NCBI GenBank assembly: GCA_030765045.1
Contig: CM060964.1
Coordinates: forward strand, 166,926,115 to 166,990,114
Length of the DNA stretch: 64,000 nucleotides
From: Tenodera sinensis
Taxonomy: Eukaryota; Arthropoda; Insecta; Mantodea; Mantidae
Reading direction: 5' to 3'
The position numbers and the translations under genes were made by a program. The notes beneath the pieces were generated by a model. It was not told the DNA's origin and did not search any database. It saw only the letters and a list, made by a program, of their open reading frames with translations. Positions 42,202-55,734 of this stretch are shown piece after piece (the first letter of the stretch is position 1; every line of letters starts with the position of its first letter).

Positions 42202-45200
42202 TCTTGCAACTGAATGGTACAGCTATAAATTAAAGAAAAGCTAAAAAAATAAACAAATAAATTTTTGCCAGTCATTCCCTGTTTTCTTTCCTTAATGGAT
42301 AGATCTTTATAATTGTGTTCAAGAGATGTCTCTGGTCCTTATACATTTTTATTCTGCATTGGTAAACCATCATAAACTCAGCCATTGCACTTTCAACATG
42401 GTCTCAATTACTTTGAGTCACCTACTGGGCAGTTTCAAGAAATACGGAGGTGCATCATACGTCAGTGATTCAAAGTTGTGGTTTATCCATATACAATTTG
42501 AGATGCATCCTTTTTGCAGATTTGCTCATGATTCATCTTGGGGCGGAGCTTACTGCTGAGACAAAGCATTTGTATTCATCTTAAGGTTTGCAATACGGAA
42601 CTTGTGTCTTGGGTTTATTCATATAACCCATTGACTCACTGATTTTGATGGCCTAATATGATTGTTGGATGCGGTAGATCTCAAAACAGTTCTCCAAATG
42701 AAGTGTGACCCAGCACCTTTTGTTCCACAAAGCATTTTTTTCTCCTACATAGCCTACAACACTCCTTTTAGTTCCATATTTTTCTTTCATTTTGTGGGTG
42801 GAATGTGTTTTATAAAAGGGTCAAATGCTTTAGCTTGCAGTCTGAGGTGAAGTTTGACCTCTAACATTGAACTCTGGTAATGTTACACTTTGAAGCGGCT
42901 GATGAGCTATTGTGGTTCTAAAGCTCATATACTGATCTTTTTCTTAGCAGTCATTTGTGAAATGCATGAAACAATTGAATTTGCCCATGTCTAGCTGTGT
43001 ATCGCATTATAGGAAACAAAGTTGTCACCTGATCTTTCAAACTGACAACCCTATTTACTTCTGGCATCTACTCACACACTGTGGACTGTTTACCTCCTAT
43101 ATGTGTGTGTGACTTTTCTTTCTCTTCAGTTACCACTACTAATTCAGCACTACTTGCATCAATAGAAAGTAAACATCTTTATTATTTTTTCTTCTTGCTA
43201 AGCATGTTCGTTGCAGACCATGATTCACTCTTGCCACATTTTACTTTATTATGAAATATATCTGACGATATATTGGTCTTATTTGCTCTTACTGTAACAA
43301 TAGCATTAGTTTTGTGCTCGTTAGTCTTCTAAAGAGATGCAGAAATACTGAAAATGTCATTTATTAGTTAAAAATGCAAATATTTAAGTTTTATTGGCCA
43401 GTATACACTTGTGAACTGTGCTCATTATGCACTTTAAATTCTGTTACTGAATTATGCATGTACAGTTTGTTATATGATGCAAATGGGTTAATTTGTTCTA
43501 CGTTATTATACATGGCCAACAATTAGCTTTGAAAGTTCTATTCAGCAGCAGTATGGTCTGTTTTCTAACATCTTCAGAAAACAAATGATTCTGCCTGAAA
43601 AGGAAAAATATTTGCCTTTTTAATTATAGCTAAATGTTTGGCTTGTTTATTATGCACACATTAATTTCAGTATTGGGGAACTATTTCACTTGAAGTCCTT
43701 CCAAATTGGAGGAATTGTGGGGGTAGCTGTTATGCCACTGCTCAAGATTAAAATTGACTTAATCTTTTATAGGCAAAATGCATGTATTTTCTTTTACCCC
43801 TTTAGGGGTAGTTGTTGACAGGCCCTTAAGCCCCACATAGTCACACTCAGCTCCCTTTAGGCTTAGTATAATTTTCCCCAAAATATTAGCACTTATTCTT
43901 CAAATAAATGAAAAAATAAACAGAATCATAAATATAAAAGACCAAGAGTATCTATAGATGCTGTAGGAGAATGTGTATTTTTCTAAGGAAACTACATAGC
44001 AATAGAAATGATATCCTAGCAGTTTATGCATGTATGAAAATATAGCTGTTAATTTATCATTAATTTTTGTTGTTCTGAAAAAAAAAGTTCATAAACACTC
44101 AATTTTCATTTTGTCTGAGTATATCAGAATGGTTCCTAACAAATAGTCTTGAAAGGTTTTATGGTGCTTATTCCCTGTGTGTGTTCAAATTTTCATGTAT
44201 TTAATGTTTACTGCTATTTTGCTGTCCATATATTTGCCGCAGACTGTATAAATGATGGGCTGCTGAATAAAGTTTTGATAATATTGCTGGACAGTGTTTT
44301 CAGTTATGGCCAATGAAGGAAGTACACAATATGGATTACAAACATGTACACAGAAAACATGCCATGTAAATGTGATATAACTTGCAAATATGAATGTTTG
44401 CCATATTATTTGATATTATTTGAAGGACACGGGTGAAAGAAACTTTCTTATAAGTATATAGCTCATGCTTTAGCAACACCCCAGATATTTTGAGATTTCA
44501 CTCTCCAGTTGGGGATGCAGAATTAAAATTCAAGTTTTGGAACAAGATTTTCTGGCGACCTTCATCCCATTAAGGTCATGTAGTTTAAGATGTCATCCCA
44601 GATCACTGTAGGTGAATTAATCCCTCTTAACATCTTTCCACAAGGAGTTGAGATCAATGCAGTGATTTTCACCTCGTCAGCTGTTTTATTCAATTCATGC
44701 AATTTAGCATCATATGTTAGTCTAGGTGGTAGTTTCAAAGATTCTGATTGTTTAAATGTTTTATATTGAATATAAAATATACATCAAGTTGCTTAAATTG
44801 TATACAACTTCTTTGCCAATGACTGGCATGCTTCAGAGAGGTGTAAATAAAGATGACCATAACAAATTTGAATTATTGTAGTGGTAAAGGAGTTGCAAAA
44901 ATACATTATAAGAAGCCAATCAAATCATGAAAGTAGTGACAAAGAGAATATGAAATAGGGCATGGAACCAAATGCTTTATGCATTTACATGCAGTAGTTT
45001 TTTGTGCAGTGGTCTAAAGGAATCAAATATCAGTATGTTAGTTAACTATTTACTGAACTAATTATGCACCTAGGGCAAGCCAAATGGTTTTCTCATGTAT
45101 TTATACTAGGCTAAGACCTGAAAGTAAATTGATAAGGCATTGTTTACACATGAGACACTTCAGCCAGAAGTACTTTTTGCACATTCATTTTGATTCCTTC

Positions 45201-45470
45201 ATTCTTAGCTATCTATTATATCTGTGGCTCCAAAAGGCCCTAATATTTTAACAGTGAAGTTTGCATAAACTCTCCAAAGAGTAGAACTTCTCTTAAGAAT
45301 ATTGGGCCTTTTTTAACTTTACAGTCCCAGATTTTTTTTTTCCCTAAAATCGTATGACTTGTTCAATGTCTTGAGTTAGAACTTCAGTTAGTTGTGTCTG
45401 AAATGTATTAATTAAGTTAAAAATGGAGAGGATAGTTAGAGCTTGATAAAGGCATTTTCTCACAGCTGAT
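42202..45470 (+). other. Long intron stretch, almost no recognised features
   Basis: No transposase, RT or terminal-repeat pair was identified over about 3.3 kb, except a short LINE tail similarity at 43829-43870. Confidence 0.45.
43829..43870 (+). mobile_element. Short similarity to the 3' tail of the window-start LINE
   Basis: GGCCCTTAAGCCCCACATAG then TCACACTCAGC resembles 1475-1510 (GGGCCCTTAAGTCCCACTCA). Only about 40 bp, so it is probably an extreme 5' truncation. Confidence 0.4.
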
Positions 45471-45472
45471 TT

Positions 45473-45728
45473 TTTTTTTTTTTGCTAATGTCCTCCAACA
45501 AAGTGTCATATGGTGTCATAGGATGGTGAATGAGTGAAATGGGTGAAATGATGCTCAAATGAGCCCGAGGTCCATAGAACTTTAAGTTACCCGACATTTG
45601 TCTTCTAAGGATAAGTGAAAATCTTGGAAAAAACCTTATCTGGATAACTCACCCTAAGCAATATTTGAACTTGCAACCTCTTGGACATGAAGCAGACACA
45701 CCACCACCACCATGTTACAGAGGTGGGC
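45473..45728 (-). mobile_element. tRNA-derived SINE, family 2, near full-length
   Basis: Minus strand: tRNA-like head in 45728-45660 (a run of GGTGGTGGTG replaces part of the A-box region; B box AAGTTCAAATATTG degenerate), body, then GTTGGAGGACATTAGC and an A tail (T run 45473-45484). Shares body with 13995-14213 and 57298-57525. Confidence 0.75.
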
Positions 45729-46298
45729 AAGGTCGTAGAGACTTGCTTATATCCTAGCTGGGTAAATGGACACTTTTGTGTTTCTAAACCACTAGCTTTA
45801 AATGAAATGCTATATGAAAGAGGGAAGGACAATAAAGTAAAAAAAATTGGTGGTAAACACAAGAGAAATGAGAATCGGTGTATGAACATAAATCACATTT
45901 AATGATTATATTTAAATGAAACAGAAAATCACAGAAATTACAACAGTTTCAGCCTAAAGTATTTATCTAAAGCCATTTTTGAGCATTGAGATTTTAATTA
46001 TGATTGGTTGGCTTTGTAGTGTGTTGAAGCAGTCAGCATTTTGGTCCCTGATGTACTGACTTCTATTCTTACTTTCGTTCCATATGGCAAAATTTAATGC
46101 TGGTAAACAGTCATAAATATCACTGTTGATATGTTGGGACATAACCCAACTATGCCGCTTACCTTGCAAACTGAAAAAACGTTGATGTCTTTTCATCACT
46201 ACACCTGGCTCGAAGCCCGAGAGCATCTTGAATATGAAAAATTCTCTGTTTCTTCAAAGGAGTGAAATGTTTCTTGTGAGTATGAGGATACAAGATGT
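45729..46298 (+). other. Intron sequence, nothing recognised
   Basis: Short frames on both strands (e.g. 45963-46226 minus, 87 codons) without known motifs. Confidence 0.45.
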
Positions 46299-46306
46299 GA
46301 TATGGG

Positions 46307-46938
46307 TAGGGGTGATGATTTTTCGCATTAGTGATAAAGTGCGAATTGCATTTAAAAAGGCTATACTTGCATATTTACATTGTTAATGATCAATTAATTC
46401 ACTTTAAACGTGTTTTGAATGTGCGATAAAATGCAAAATCCACCTAAAATGCTAAATGAGTATAAAAATGTGATATAAATACGAAATGGACTTTTATTTT
46501 TTAAAGAAAAGCGTATTTTACATGATTTAGTGATAATATTAACAAGTGTGCTTCCAGAAATATTGTAACCATGTGACACTGAAAAGCTTGGTCGCAGGTA
46601 GGAAATTAAAGAAATTACAGGTCTTCAACCTCATCCATCCCATCCATTGAAACAGTTTATCTCAGCCCAAGCCTATTAATTATATTTAGTGAGATTTTGT
46701 TATATGTGTTGTATTTTATTGCATTTAGGCAGTATTTTCTTACAGTTATGAATTTAATATTAAATTTATTTTTTAAAAATGGCCCACTTACCTGGGTTAA
46801 TCTAATCTATATATTTTTTTTTTTCCGTAAAATGCTACAAAACACTACATAAGAAATGTGAAGACGCTATAAAGTGCTAAATAGTAAAATCAAAATGCTA
46901 AATTTATAATTTCAAAATGCTAAAAATCACCATCCCTA
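46307..46938 (+). mobile_element. MITE with 8-bp target duplication (hAT-type), rich in AAATGCTA words
   Basis: Perfect duplication GATATGGG at 46299-46306 and 46939-46946. Ends TAGGGGTGATGATTTTTCGC and, inverted, TAGGGATGGTGATTTTTAGC. The interior contains many AAAATGCTA/AAATGCGA-like words on the plus strand. No coding frame is present. Confidence 0.9.
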
Positions 46939-46946
46939 GATATGGG

Positions 46947-48104
46947 TTATTGATAATTTAACTTCATACTGAAACTTTGAGTAGGTTGATGACACTATGG
47001 TTTTGTATGTCAGAGTGGACATACAGTTGAAGATGGAGACAAACATCTTTGAAGCATTTTTTAATGAAGACTTAGTAGAATAGAATAGAATTTATTGCAG
47101 CTATCTATACAATTTACATCCTTCTTGAAACATTTCTTTTTCACATCTTTCCTATGCACAATATATGTCACACATCTTTCCTCCCTTGTCGGTTACCTGT
47201 TGCTTTTGGGACCTGCACTTTAGCAATTTTAGTAGCCAGTATATCCCTTTATTCTAAATGCTCTCCATCTCTCTTTTTCCTTCTGTCTTTCACTTCTTAG
47301 CCTTCCTTGTCCATTTCTTTTTGAGTTTCTCTAAAACAGTCCCCATATTTTACACTCCCTCATCTAGTTTATTTGTTCAAAATTTAGTAACTGAAACTAA
47401 AGTGTCATAATACACTCATAATTTCAGTAAGTTAAAAGGTTCCACTGTTTATAGTCATCTCGAATAACTTAGCACACACATATATATATATATATTTTCA
47501 TATATTCATGTATTCATGTCTGCAGAGTGTGTCTTGATGTTTGTAGGCTTGTAATGTATATAAATTTCAGCCCAAATAATAACATTGAGTCTTCATGGTG
47601 ATGTTGCTTGCGAATAGCAGACTCAGGTTCGATCTTTGATATTGGCAGGAGCCCCTTTTTACTCTAGGAGAAGTGACTGAGTGGGGAGAGGGATTGAAGT
47701 GCTCATCGCATATTACCTGCTGCTGATTAATATTGCAAGAAAATGAAGGCACATGATGCAGTGGTGGCATGGTAGGCCATGGCTCACTTTGTGCTGTTCT
47801 GCTGTGTAGGTAGTTTCAGTGCATTTGTTGGATCAGTTTTGCTGTTATTTTCCTTTGGACTGTATGCTTCCAAAGACAAATATGTTTGAATCTATTATAT
47901 TTATTTTAGTATTATTTTGACATATTTGATACTGCTTTTTTTTAGTTTACAGCTAGAATTTGATCAATGCATTCAGCAGCTCATAATGCAGTTTTAGAAA
48001 GAGTGACGACAGAAACTGGGGTTGCAGGCATAGAGAAGCATGGTTTAGATAAAGCGGCAGCCAGCCAGTTGGTTCTAGCTTGGTGCGGTATACATGTTTG
48101 ACAG
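46947..48104 (+). other. Intron with a possible LINE tail at 47080-47130
   Basis: On the minus strand GCAATAAATTC then (TATTC)n TACTAAG at about 47110-47078 looks like a LINE 3' end with a pentanucleotide tail. A short (TA)n run is at 47480-47495. Exon 3 acceptor sites lie at 48104 and 48120. Confidence 0.45.
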
Positions 48105-48411
48105 GTGGTGTCCTCTGCAGGCGGTGTTCCACCTCCACACCACCAGGGAGGGGGAGGGGGGGGAGCTCTGCTAATGTCTGGACAGCCACCGGCAGTACCC
48201 CCTCACCATGGAGTTGGCAGCAGTGCTCCTGGAAACAACAGCAACAGTCAGATTGCATACCAGATGGTGCACACAGTGCAAGGTTTGGTTGCTGCACCTG
48301 TTCACATCCCAGCGCAGGCATCTTCTCCTGGTGTTGTACATGGTAGCACACCTCTCTCGCAGATTGGTGCCAATCCATGTCCCCCACCTAGTGATAGCAG
48401 CCTTCTTCATA
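48105..48411 (+). CDS. PKNOX: PKNOX exon 3 of window: Gly/Pro-rich central linker
   Basis: Codes for about 102 residues linking MEINOX and homeodomain: VSSAGGVPPPHH, a six-Gly run, GQPPAVPPHHGVG, then QIAYQMVHTVQGLVAAPVHI and NPCPPPSDSSLLHS. It is low complexity, as in this region of other PKNOX proteins, so identification rests on context. An acceptor AG at 48103-48104 gives phase 0, matching exon 2. A second acceptor with a better pyrimidine tract (CCTCTGCAG) ends at 48120 but would start in phase 2 and could not join directly to exon 2. The donor is ATA|GTAAGT at 48412, leaving one base (phase 1) that joins exon 4 exactly. An unseen small exon between exon 2 and this one remains possible. 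Confidence 0.8.
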
Positions 48412-49220
48412 GTAAGTTTCCAATCTCATGTCATTTTTACAAATGTTAGACCTGGTTAACCTCAAACCTATAAAACTACAGGTGTGCTTGAAAGTTAGAC
48501 TTCAGCTTTCATTTCACTAGTTAATGAATACTTAGACTTTGACTATGTATGAGGTGTAAAAGCAATAGAACATTAGATGCTAGGAGATAGCCAATTTTAT
48601 GTTAAACACTTAGAGCTAACTATTCTATTGAGACAGTTTGAAATAGCCAATGACATTTAACATAATTGTTTTACATTAAAATTGCTGAATACATTTATGT
48701 TTATGATGGCTAAATCTGTAGGGGGAAAATGGGGACAACTAATACTGTTTGCTGGTATTGTTGCAAAAATATTTTATTTTATGTGTAAAGCTAATAAAAC
48801 AAGCTAAACAAGGCTAACAAATTAGGTATGTGAGCTCATACACTAAAAAATGCATAATATTTTGAGAATATATTGCTAATGAAGCATCATAATCATGTGT
48901 AAGGTGCAGTAATTTCAGTGATTGAAAATTAACAACACTGCCATTGAAAACTCTTGGTATTTAATGTGGTGTGTCTTAGTACCAGTTCTTTAAAGATGTA
49001 AACATTTTAATGGGGCATATAAGCCATCATGCAATTTCCATAAAACTGGGATGAATATATGATTATCATGGAGAGTGACAGTGATGTTGGGCATAATGAA
49101 CTTTGTAATTACCATCATCCTATTTTCATTCTTCATTTGGAATAAGCTCCTCTCATGTTTATCACTTTCAGCCTTCTCCCTCCTATCAACTTAAGTTATG
49201 TGAGAAATATAGCTCTTTTC
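48412..49220 (+). other. Intron sequence, nothing recognised
   Basis: AT-rich and stop-dense from the exon 3 donor to hAT copy B. Confidence 0.55.
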
Positions 49221-50438
49221 CAGTGGTGTATATTGTGGGTTATCAAATATATCACCGAAGCCCATATCTAAAGTAAACTAGAAATGAGTAAGTAATAATA
49301 ATAATTGCAATACTAGTCAGTTTCTCTTATAAAGAATTAATGTATAGGTTGGAATATGTCTCGCTTTCTTCCACTGAACAGAGGGAGAATAGGACTTCAG
49401 ATGCTTATTGCCGCAGCCTTTATTACAATGCAGGTAGAGAGAGGTGAGGAGGCAGAATGCAGGAATAAACATGCCAAGGCTTAGGAATCCTGTGTCGCTA
49501 TACTCACACAAGTGTCTCCAAAATGTACCGTACGAACATGACTGGCTGCATAGCAATAGCACGTGGAGTTTAAAGCAAGAAAGAGTGATTGTTGTGGTCC
49601 TCAACTGCTGTATTAGTATTTGTATTATTTATTTCATAGTGTACAGTGTACCAATACATTTCCTAGTGCTAATGTTTTGAAATGGATGAACAATGTGTAA
49701 TAAAACAATTAGTAAAACGACCTTACTTGTGGTTAAAATACAAAGATAAGTAGTGATAGTAAAACAGGGAAGACTTATTTTAGCTCTTATGCACTTGCAG
49801 TGTAAGCAGAACAAAAGAATAAGAATCCTTAGAAAATATATTTTAATATAAACAATTATGATAAGTATGTGTGGCTGACTTGTTCGTGTGAATTAAATAA
49901 ACTTTATTGCTGATCATGCTTGTTGCTTGCAACTGAGAAAACACTCTGATTTATGAAAGATTTTGCAATTTTAGCACATTTAAGCACAGCTTTGGATAAA
50001 CATTAGAGATCAACAATTAGAAACATAGAATTTGAAGAAATATTGTCAAAAACTATAAGCGTTTCCAATGAAGAGGACAAAGAAAGGCCTAGAAAGGGAA
50101 ATTGTCGTGATGATGAAACCCATTCTTCATACTTAAGGATCATCTGTGAAGTCCTGGATGCATTAGTAACTCAAATTAAATTAGGATTTGAATCACAGAA
50201 ACAGTTGACATTTCTGGCCTTACTGGATTCTAAACATTTTGCAAGTTATGATAAGAGTTTTCCAACAAATCTATTATGTGAATTGAGAGAACCATATGTT
50301 TCATATTTCAATATACTGTCTTTGAAAAATGAGCTGAAAGAATCATATTCACTTCAAGAATTTTCTAACAAGTCCGTTCAAACCGTTGCAAATTATATGA
50401 AATCAAATGGGCATCCCTCATGCATCCAATATGAATGA
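49221..50438 (+). mobile_element. hAT transposon, copy B, truncated at the right
   Basis: Left end CAGTGGTGTATATTGTGGG at 49221. Aligns with copy A (3606-3703, 5616-6150, 9746-9850, 11130-11515) without its insertions. A 131-codon frame 50043-50438 encodes a hAT transposase segment of ZMYM1 type (SKTISVSNEEDKERPRKGN, RIICEVLDALVTQIKLGF, PYVSYFNILSLKNELK, TVANYMKSNG). Homology to copy A stops at AAATCAAATGG, where piggyBac-related sequence takes over. The right terminal repeat is absent. Confidence 0.8.
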
Positions 50439-51172
50439 TTCATCCAAGCCTGAAACAGAACCGAATGGTGTAAGAGATGCAGACACTCAAGTTAAGCCAC
50501 TAGTTCCCACCTTAGGCCTAATTGCAGTTGAAAATGAGAAAGGGGACATCGTACTGATGTGACAAATACTACATACTGTAAGAAGTGAAGAGATTGCTGT
50601 TAGTGGAACAGTGTGGAAGAGAATTGAACCAGGGAACACAGCTGGAGGACTAGGCCAACACAATATTCTCATTGAGTGTCTGGGGTTAATGGAACTTGTT
50701 AAAAATATTGAAATGAAAGGAAATTACTCCAGTGCCTGGCTAGTGATGATAGGTTCTGATATTCTCAAACAAATTGTATGTTATAACAAAACTAGAAGCT
50801 TTGAAGAACCGTATGAAGACTCATGGATTCTGGAACTTGGAGTTGAAGCTGCTAGAACAATTATGTATGCTTAAGGAGTATATGTGGGAAAAAGGGTTTC
50901 CTTGAGAGATTTGTGGTCAAAAGTGTGGGGACCCTTTTTCCACTTGAACAATGGGAAGGGACAGTTGAGATCATGCATTTCCTCAGATTTCACTATAAAT
51001 GCATACATGTCAAAAGGCTTAAGACTGATGGTTTTGTACCAGCCATTCCAATCTGGAATCCATTTGTAGAAAAGAGTAAACTCAGCTACAAGCCAAGTGA
51101 TATTATAACTGAAGATGAACAGCTATACCCTACAGCTATACCTCTTTGCTGCTTCTGCAGTATATGAGCAAT

Positions 51173-51319
51173 ATATAAGTAAACATGACTTGTAAAACAT
51201 ATGTAAATATTATGATCCCTTCAATGTATATATATCTAGAAATTTTTGTTTGTTTCATTAGTTGTAAGTTACAGACGAAGCTTATTGTAATTATTGTAAT
51301 TACCAAATGGTGAATAAAC
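51173..51319 (+). mobile_element. 5'-truncated LINE 3' end
   Basis: About 147 bp between the first piggyBac half and the TTA array, ending TGGTGAATAAAC directly before the repeat. Position and shape fit a very short LINE 3' UTR with a (TTA)n tail. No coding part was seen, so the LINE clade cannot be given. Confidence 0.6.
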
Positions 51320-52744
<1,425 letters not shown>

Positions 52745-53470
52745 ACCAAATCCATATCTGGGTAAAAATGGTTAAAGACCCACTAAAACACCTATAGCAT
52801 CTGACAACTTTTTTATGTCAAAGAATTTTGCACAAGGAATGCTGCAGGAAATATCAACCATTGTGGGTACTGTGAAGAAAAGTCAAGAGAAGTTTCTCCA
52901 TCAGTGAAGTATACAGTGGGAACTCTTTATGACACCATTGGTGGTGACATGATAATCAAATTATATCTGGGAAAGGCAAAGAAAAATGTCCTCCTGCTGA
53001 GCACTATGTAGCAATCAATGGCAATAAATCATGAAACATCTAAGAAGCTTCTTGAAACAGTGAAATATGCAAAATGTGGTGTAGATGTTCGTGACCAGAT
53101 GTGCCTTATGTACTTGATGGTTGTCGATACATGTGCTTTTAAATGAGCATGATCTAGCTGGTATCAACACTTGCATTCTATGCAGAGAAATCACCGGGGA
53201 AAAAAACTTATTGTGAGTTTCTTTTCAAGCTTGCTGAAGAGCTCTCCTCTGCATACATTTTATTGAGGGAAAGACCAGTCTGTCTATTCTCTGCAATTGC
53301 AACTGCTGAATTAAGTGAAGTATGCAAGACATATCAGATTGAAGGTTGCAAGTGTCCTAACAAAACTAAAAATGTGTGTATACTATATTGTATGTTTTCT
53401 GTGCTCCGGATGTGTGAATTGTTTATGTGCAAAATGTTCTAGTAGAGGTAGAAAGTTTGGTTGAACTCAA

Positions 53471-54215
53471 AATCACTGAGAAAACTTTTATATTTTGAAT
53501 TTACTAAACACAAATACGTTTCCTTCTAAGGAATGTAAATAATATTTTGTTTCTTTTCAAACGTGAAGTGTCTGTAATAATGAGTACTCACTGATCCCTA
53601 AAGTTCAATCACATATACATTGAATGTATATAGATTAACTGCATGAAAAACTTCTTTATGATGAAGAAAAGCACAACCAGACAACATGATTGGTCAAGTT
53701 TTTCTAGGTAGTCAGGTGATGTCACTCCTCCTTGTGTTGTGTTAATATCTATTGTGGGCTCTGCAGTAGCATCTGAATGCAATAATTATAAGGAAACCAA
53801 AACATATTCAGAACATCTTAATGCAGTTCCCATGAATACAAAGCTTCAGGAAGAGGAATGAAAAAGATAGATGAAAGTAGAAAATTTGTTTCACAAAAGA
53901 ACTAAAAAGGCACAGGAAGTGAAGGCGAGAAATAATTTGTAAGCCATTTTGCTGGAAAGCAGTCAGATTTGAATCTTCAGAAACAAGAAGAGGATATAGA
54001 GCAAAAATATTTGAGAGGGTATCAATGATGATTCTGATCTTTCTTGAGATGGCTCCTGATTTGAGAGCAGATTTCTTAAGGTTTCTGTTGTATTTAAGAC
54101 ATATAAATGAGAAAAAGAATTGTGGTAAGGTGCTCAAATACAGCTTACAAAAATTGGACTGATAAAGACAGCATTCATGGGGAAAAAAAGCTGAGTCATA
54201 CATATATGATTTTTA
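53471..54215 (+). other. Intron sequence, nothing recognised
   Basis: A 131-codon minus-strand frame (53808-54203), rich in Phe/Leu/Ser, has no recognisable motif and is probably chance in AT-rich sequence. Confidence 0.45.
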
Positions 54216-54217
54216 TA

Positions 54218-55520
54218 CAGGTGTAAATGAATAACACTGCACAAATTTTTCTGGTAATAGAGGGTTCATAGACTATCAATTTGAGATAGGAAACCAATGG
54301 TCTACTATGTCAAGTTAATAAGTTATACATATTCAAAGTAATTCAAGATTGTGACCAATAAATCATAACCAGAAAGAAATATATCAATATTGTCCACTGG
54401 AATCCAAATAGTGCTTATTAGGAACTTAGTGAAGCCTATCTGCTGTCTCTCTGAAGAAGCACTTTTAAATTGTAGCAGTATGAAAAGTGCTTAAATTGGA
54501 CACTTAACATGAGTCTGCACGCCACTGCAATGGATAATCTGTTGTGGCAAATGACTACAGAAATATAGGGCAGTTCTAGAGCGTGTGCTTTGGCCGCGCA
54601 GTTAAGCCGATTGACTGTGGACCTCATGAAGCCGAGAAATCAAGTTCAAACCCGAAGAGGTCATAAGTATTTTTTTCTCCTTATTTTGAGAGAAATGTTG
54701 TACATTTGGTTTAAAATAGCAGAATACGACCATGATATGCAATGTACAGAGTATTGTTTACTTTTACTTCTTCTTACATCTGATGACTTAGGCTGAAGGA
54801 TTATGTATTGCCATTTGTCTGAAGCTGACTGTAGGCTATTTGTCCATATCAATAACAGAAATGTTCTTTCCAACAGTTGACCTGCTGCAAACAGTTCACA
54901 AAATGTTGAACCAGTAATAGCACAAAGTACTACAACTGCCCAAAGAGACGCTGAATACCTATGTGTCCTACTCAAGTCACCCAGGTCTCATTTCCTATTT
55001 CCTTCGGCACACAATAACATTGTGTTAGGCTTGAACCATCTCATTTAAGTGAAAACGAAATTCTCAGTGTGTACCTACTATTTAGGTCATGCAAGTGTAA
55101 ATAATAGTTAAACAAACTTGAAACAAAAGGTTTAAAGATTAGTTAAACAAAAAATTACAGTGACACAAATGTTTTGTGTAAATCAAATTAGATTAAGCAT
55201 GCGCTTATGAAGAACGAAAGAAAAAAGAGCATAAAAAATATAGGGTTATGAGTATTTCAACCTGCCCTTTTAATGCATATGCGCCTTTGCGTCCGGGCAC
55301 CATAACCATTGCGCTAAATAGACAGGCTATGAAATTCATCTGCTTGTTTCCTCATCACAGCTGCAGTGATCATGCTCAGTGGCGTGCATACCCTCAAACA
55401 ATTTTAAGGCACAGTTCTGTAATTTGTAATCCTAGACCATAGGTTTCCTGTCTCAAATTGATTGTGGATGAACCATCTATCACCAGTAAAATTTGTGCGG
55501 TATTATTCATTTACACTCTG
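54218..55520. mobile_element. TA-flanked element with about 90-bp inverted repeats and two tRNA-like segments
   Basis: TA at 54216-54217 and 55521-55522; ends CAGGTGTAAATGAATAACAC and, inverted, CAGAGTGTAAATGAATAATA. Inverted similarity runs about 90 bp (to 54307 and from 55431). Inside, 54577-54680 plus has a B-box-like GTTCAAACCCG, and 55238-55345 minus has TAGCGCAATGGTTATGG and GCAGGTTGAAATACT, both followed by CATAA and a T-rich stretch. No transposase was seen. A 104-codon minus frame (54661-54975) is unrecognised. Confidence 0.75.
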
Positions 55521-55734
55521 TATATGTTCTGTAAATGCATAATTGGATAGCATAGGTGTATTCAAATGTTCAGCAATAATTTATAATGTGCACCAGAAGT
55601 ACTAAAATGTTTTGATTGTTTTCATAAATGAACATATTTCTTATTCATACAAATTTATAAAATACTTATCCAAGAGGTAATACCGAACAATGTTAATATA
55701 CTATTTTTTAGGTTTCCAAGGTATATTTGTAATA

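Noticed and set aside
53808..54203. 131-codon minus-strand frame as a gene
   Set aside because: Hydrophobic, low-complexity, no motif, no splice context; expected by chance in AT-rich sequence.
54661..54975. 104-codon minus-strand frame as a gene
   Set aside because: Lies inside an inverted-repeat element and shows no recognisable domain.
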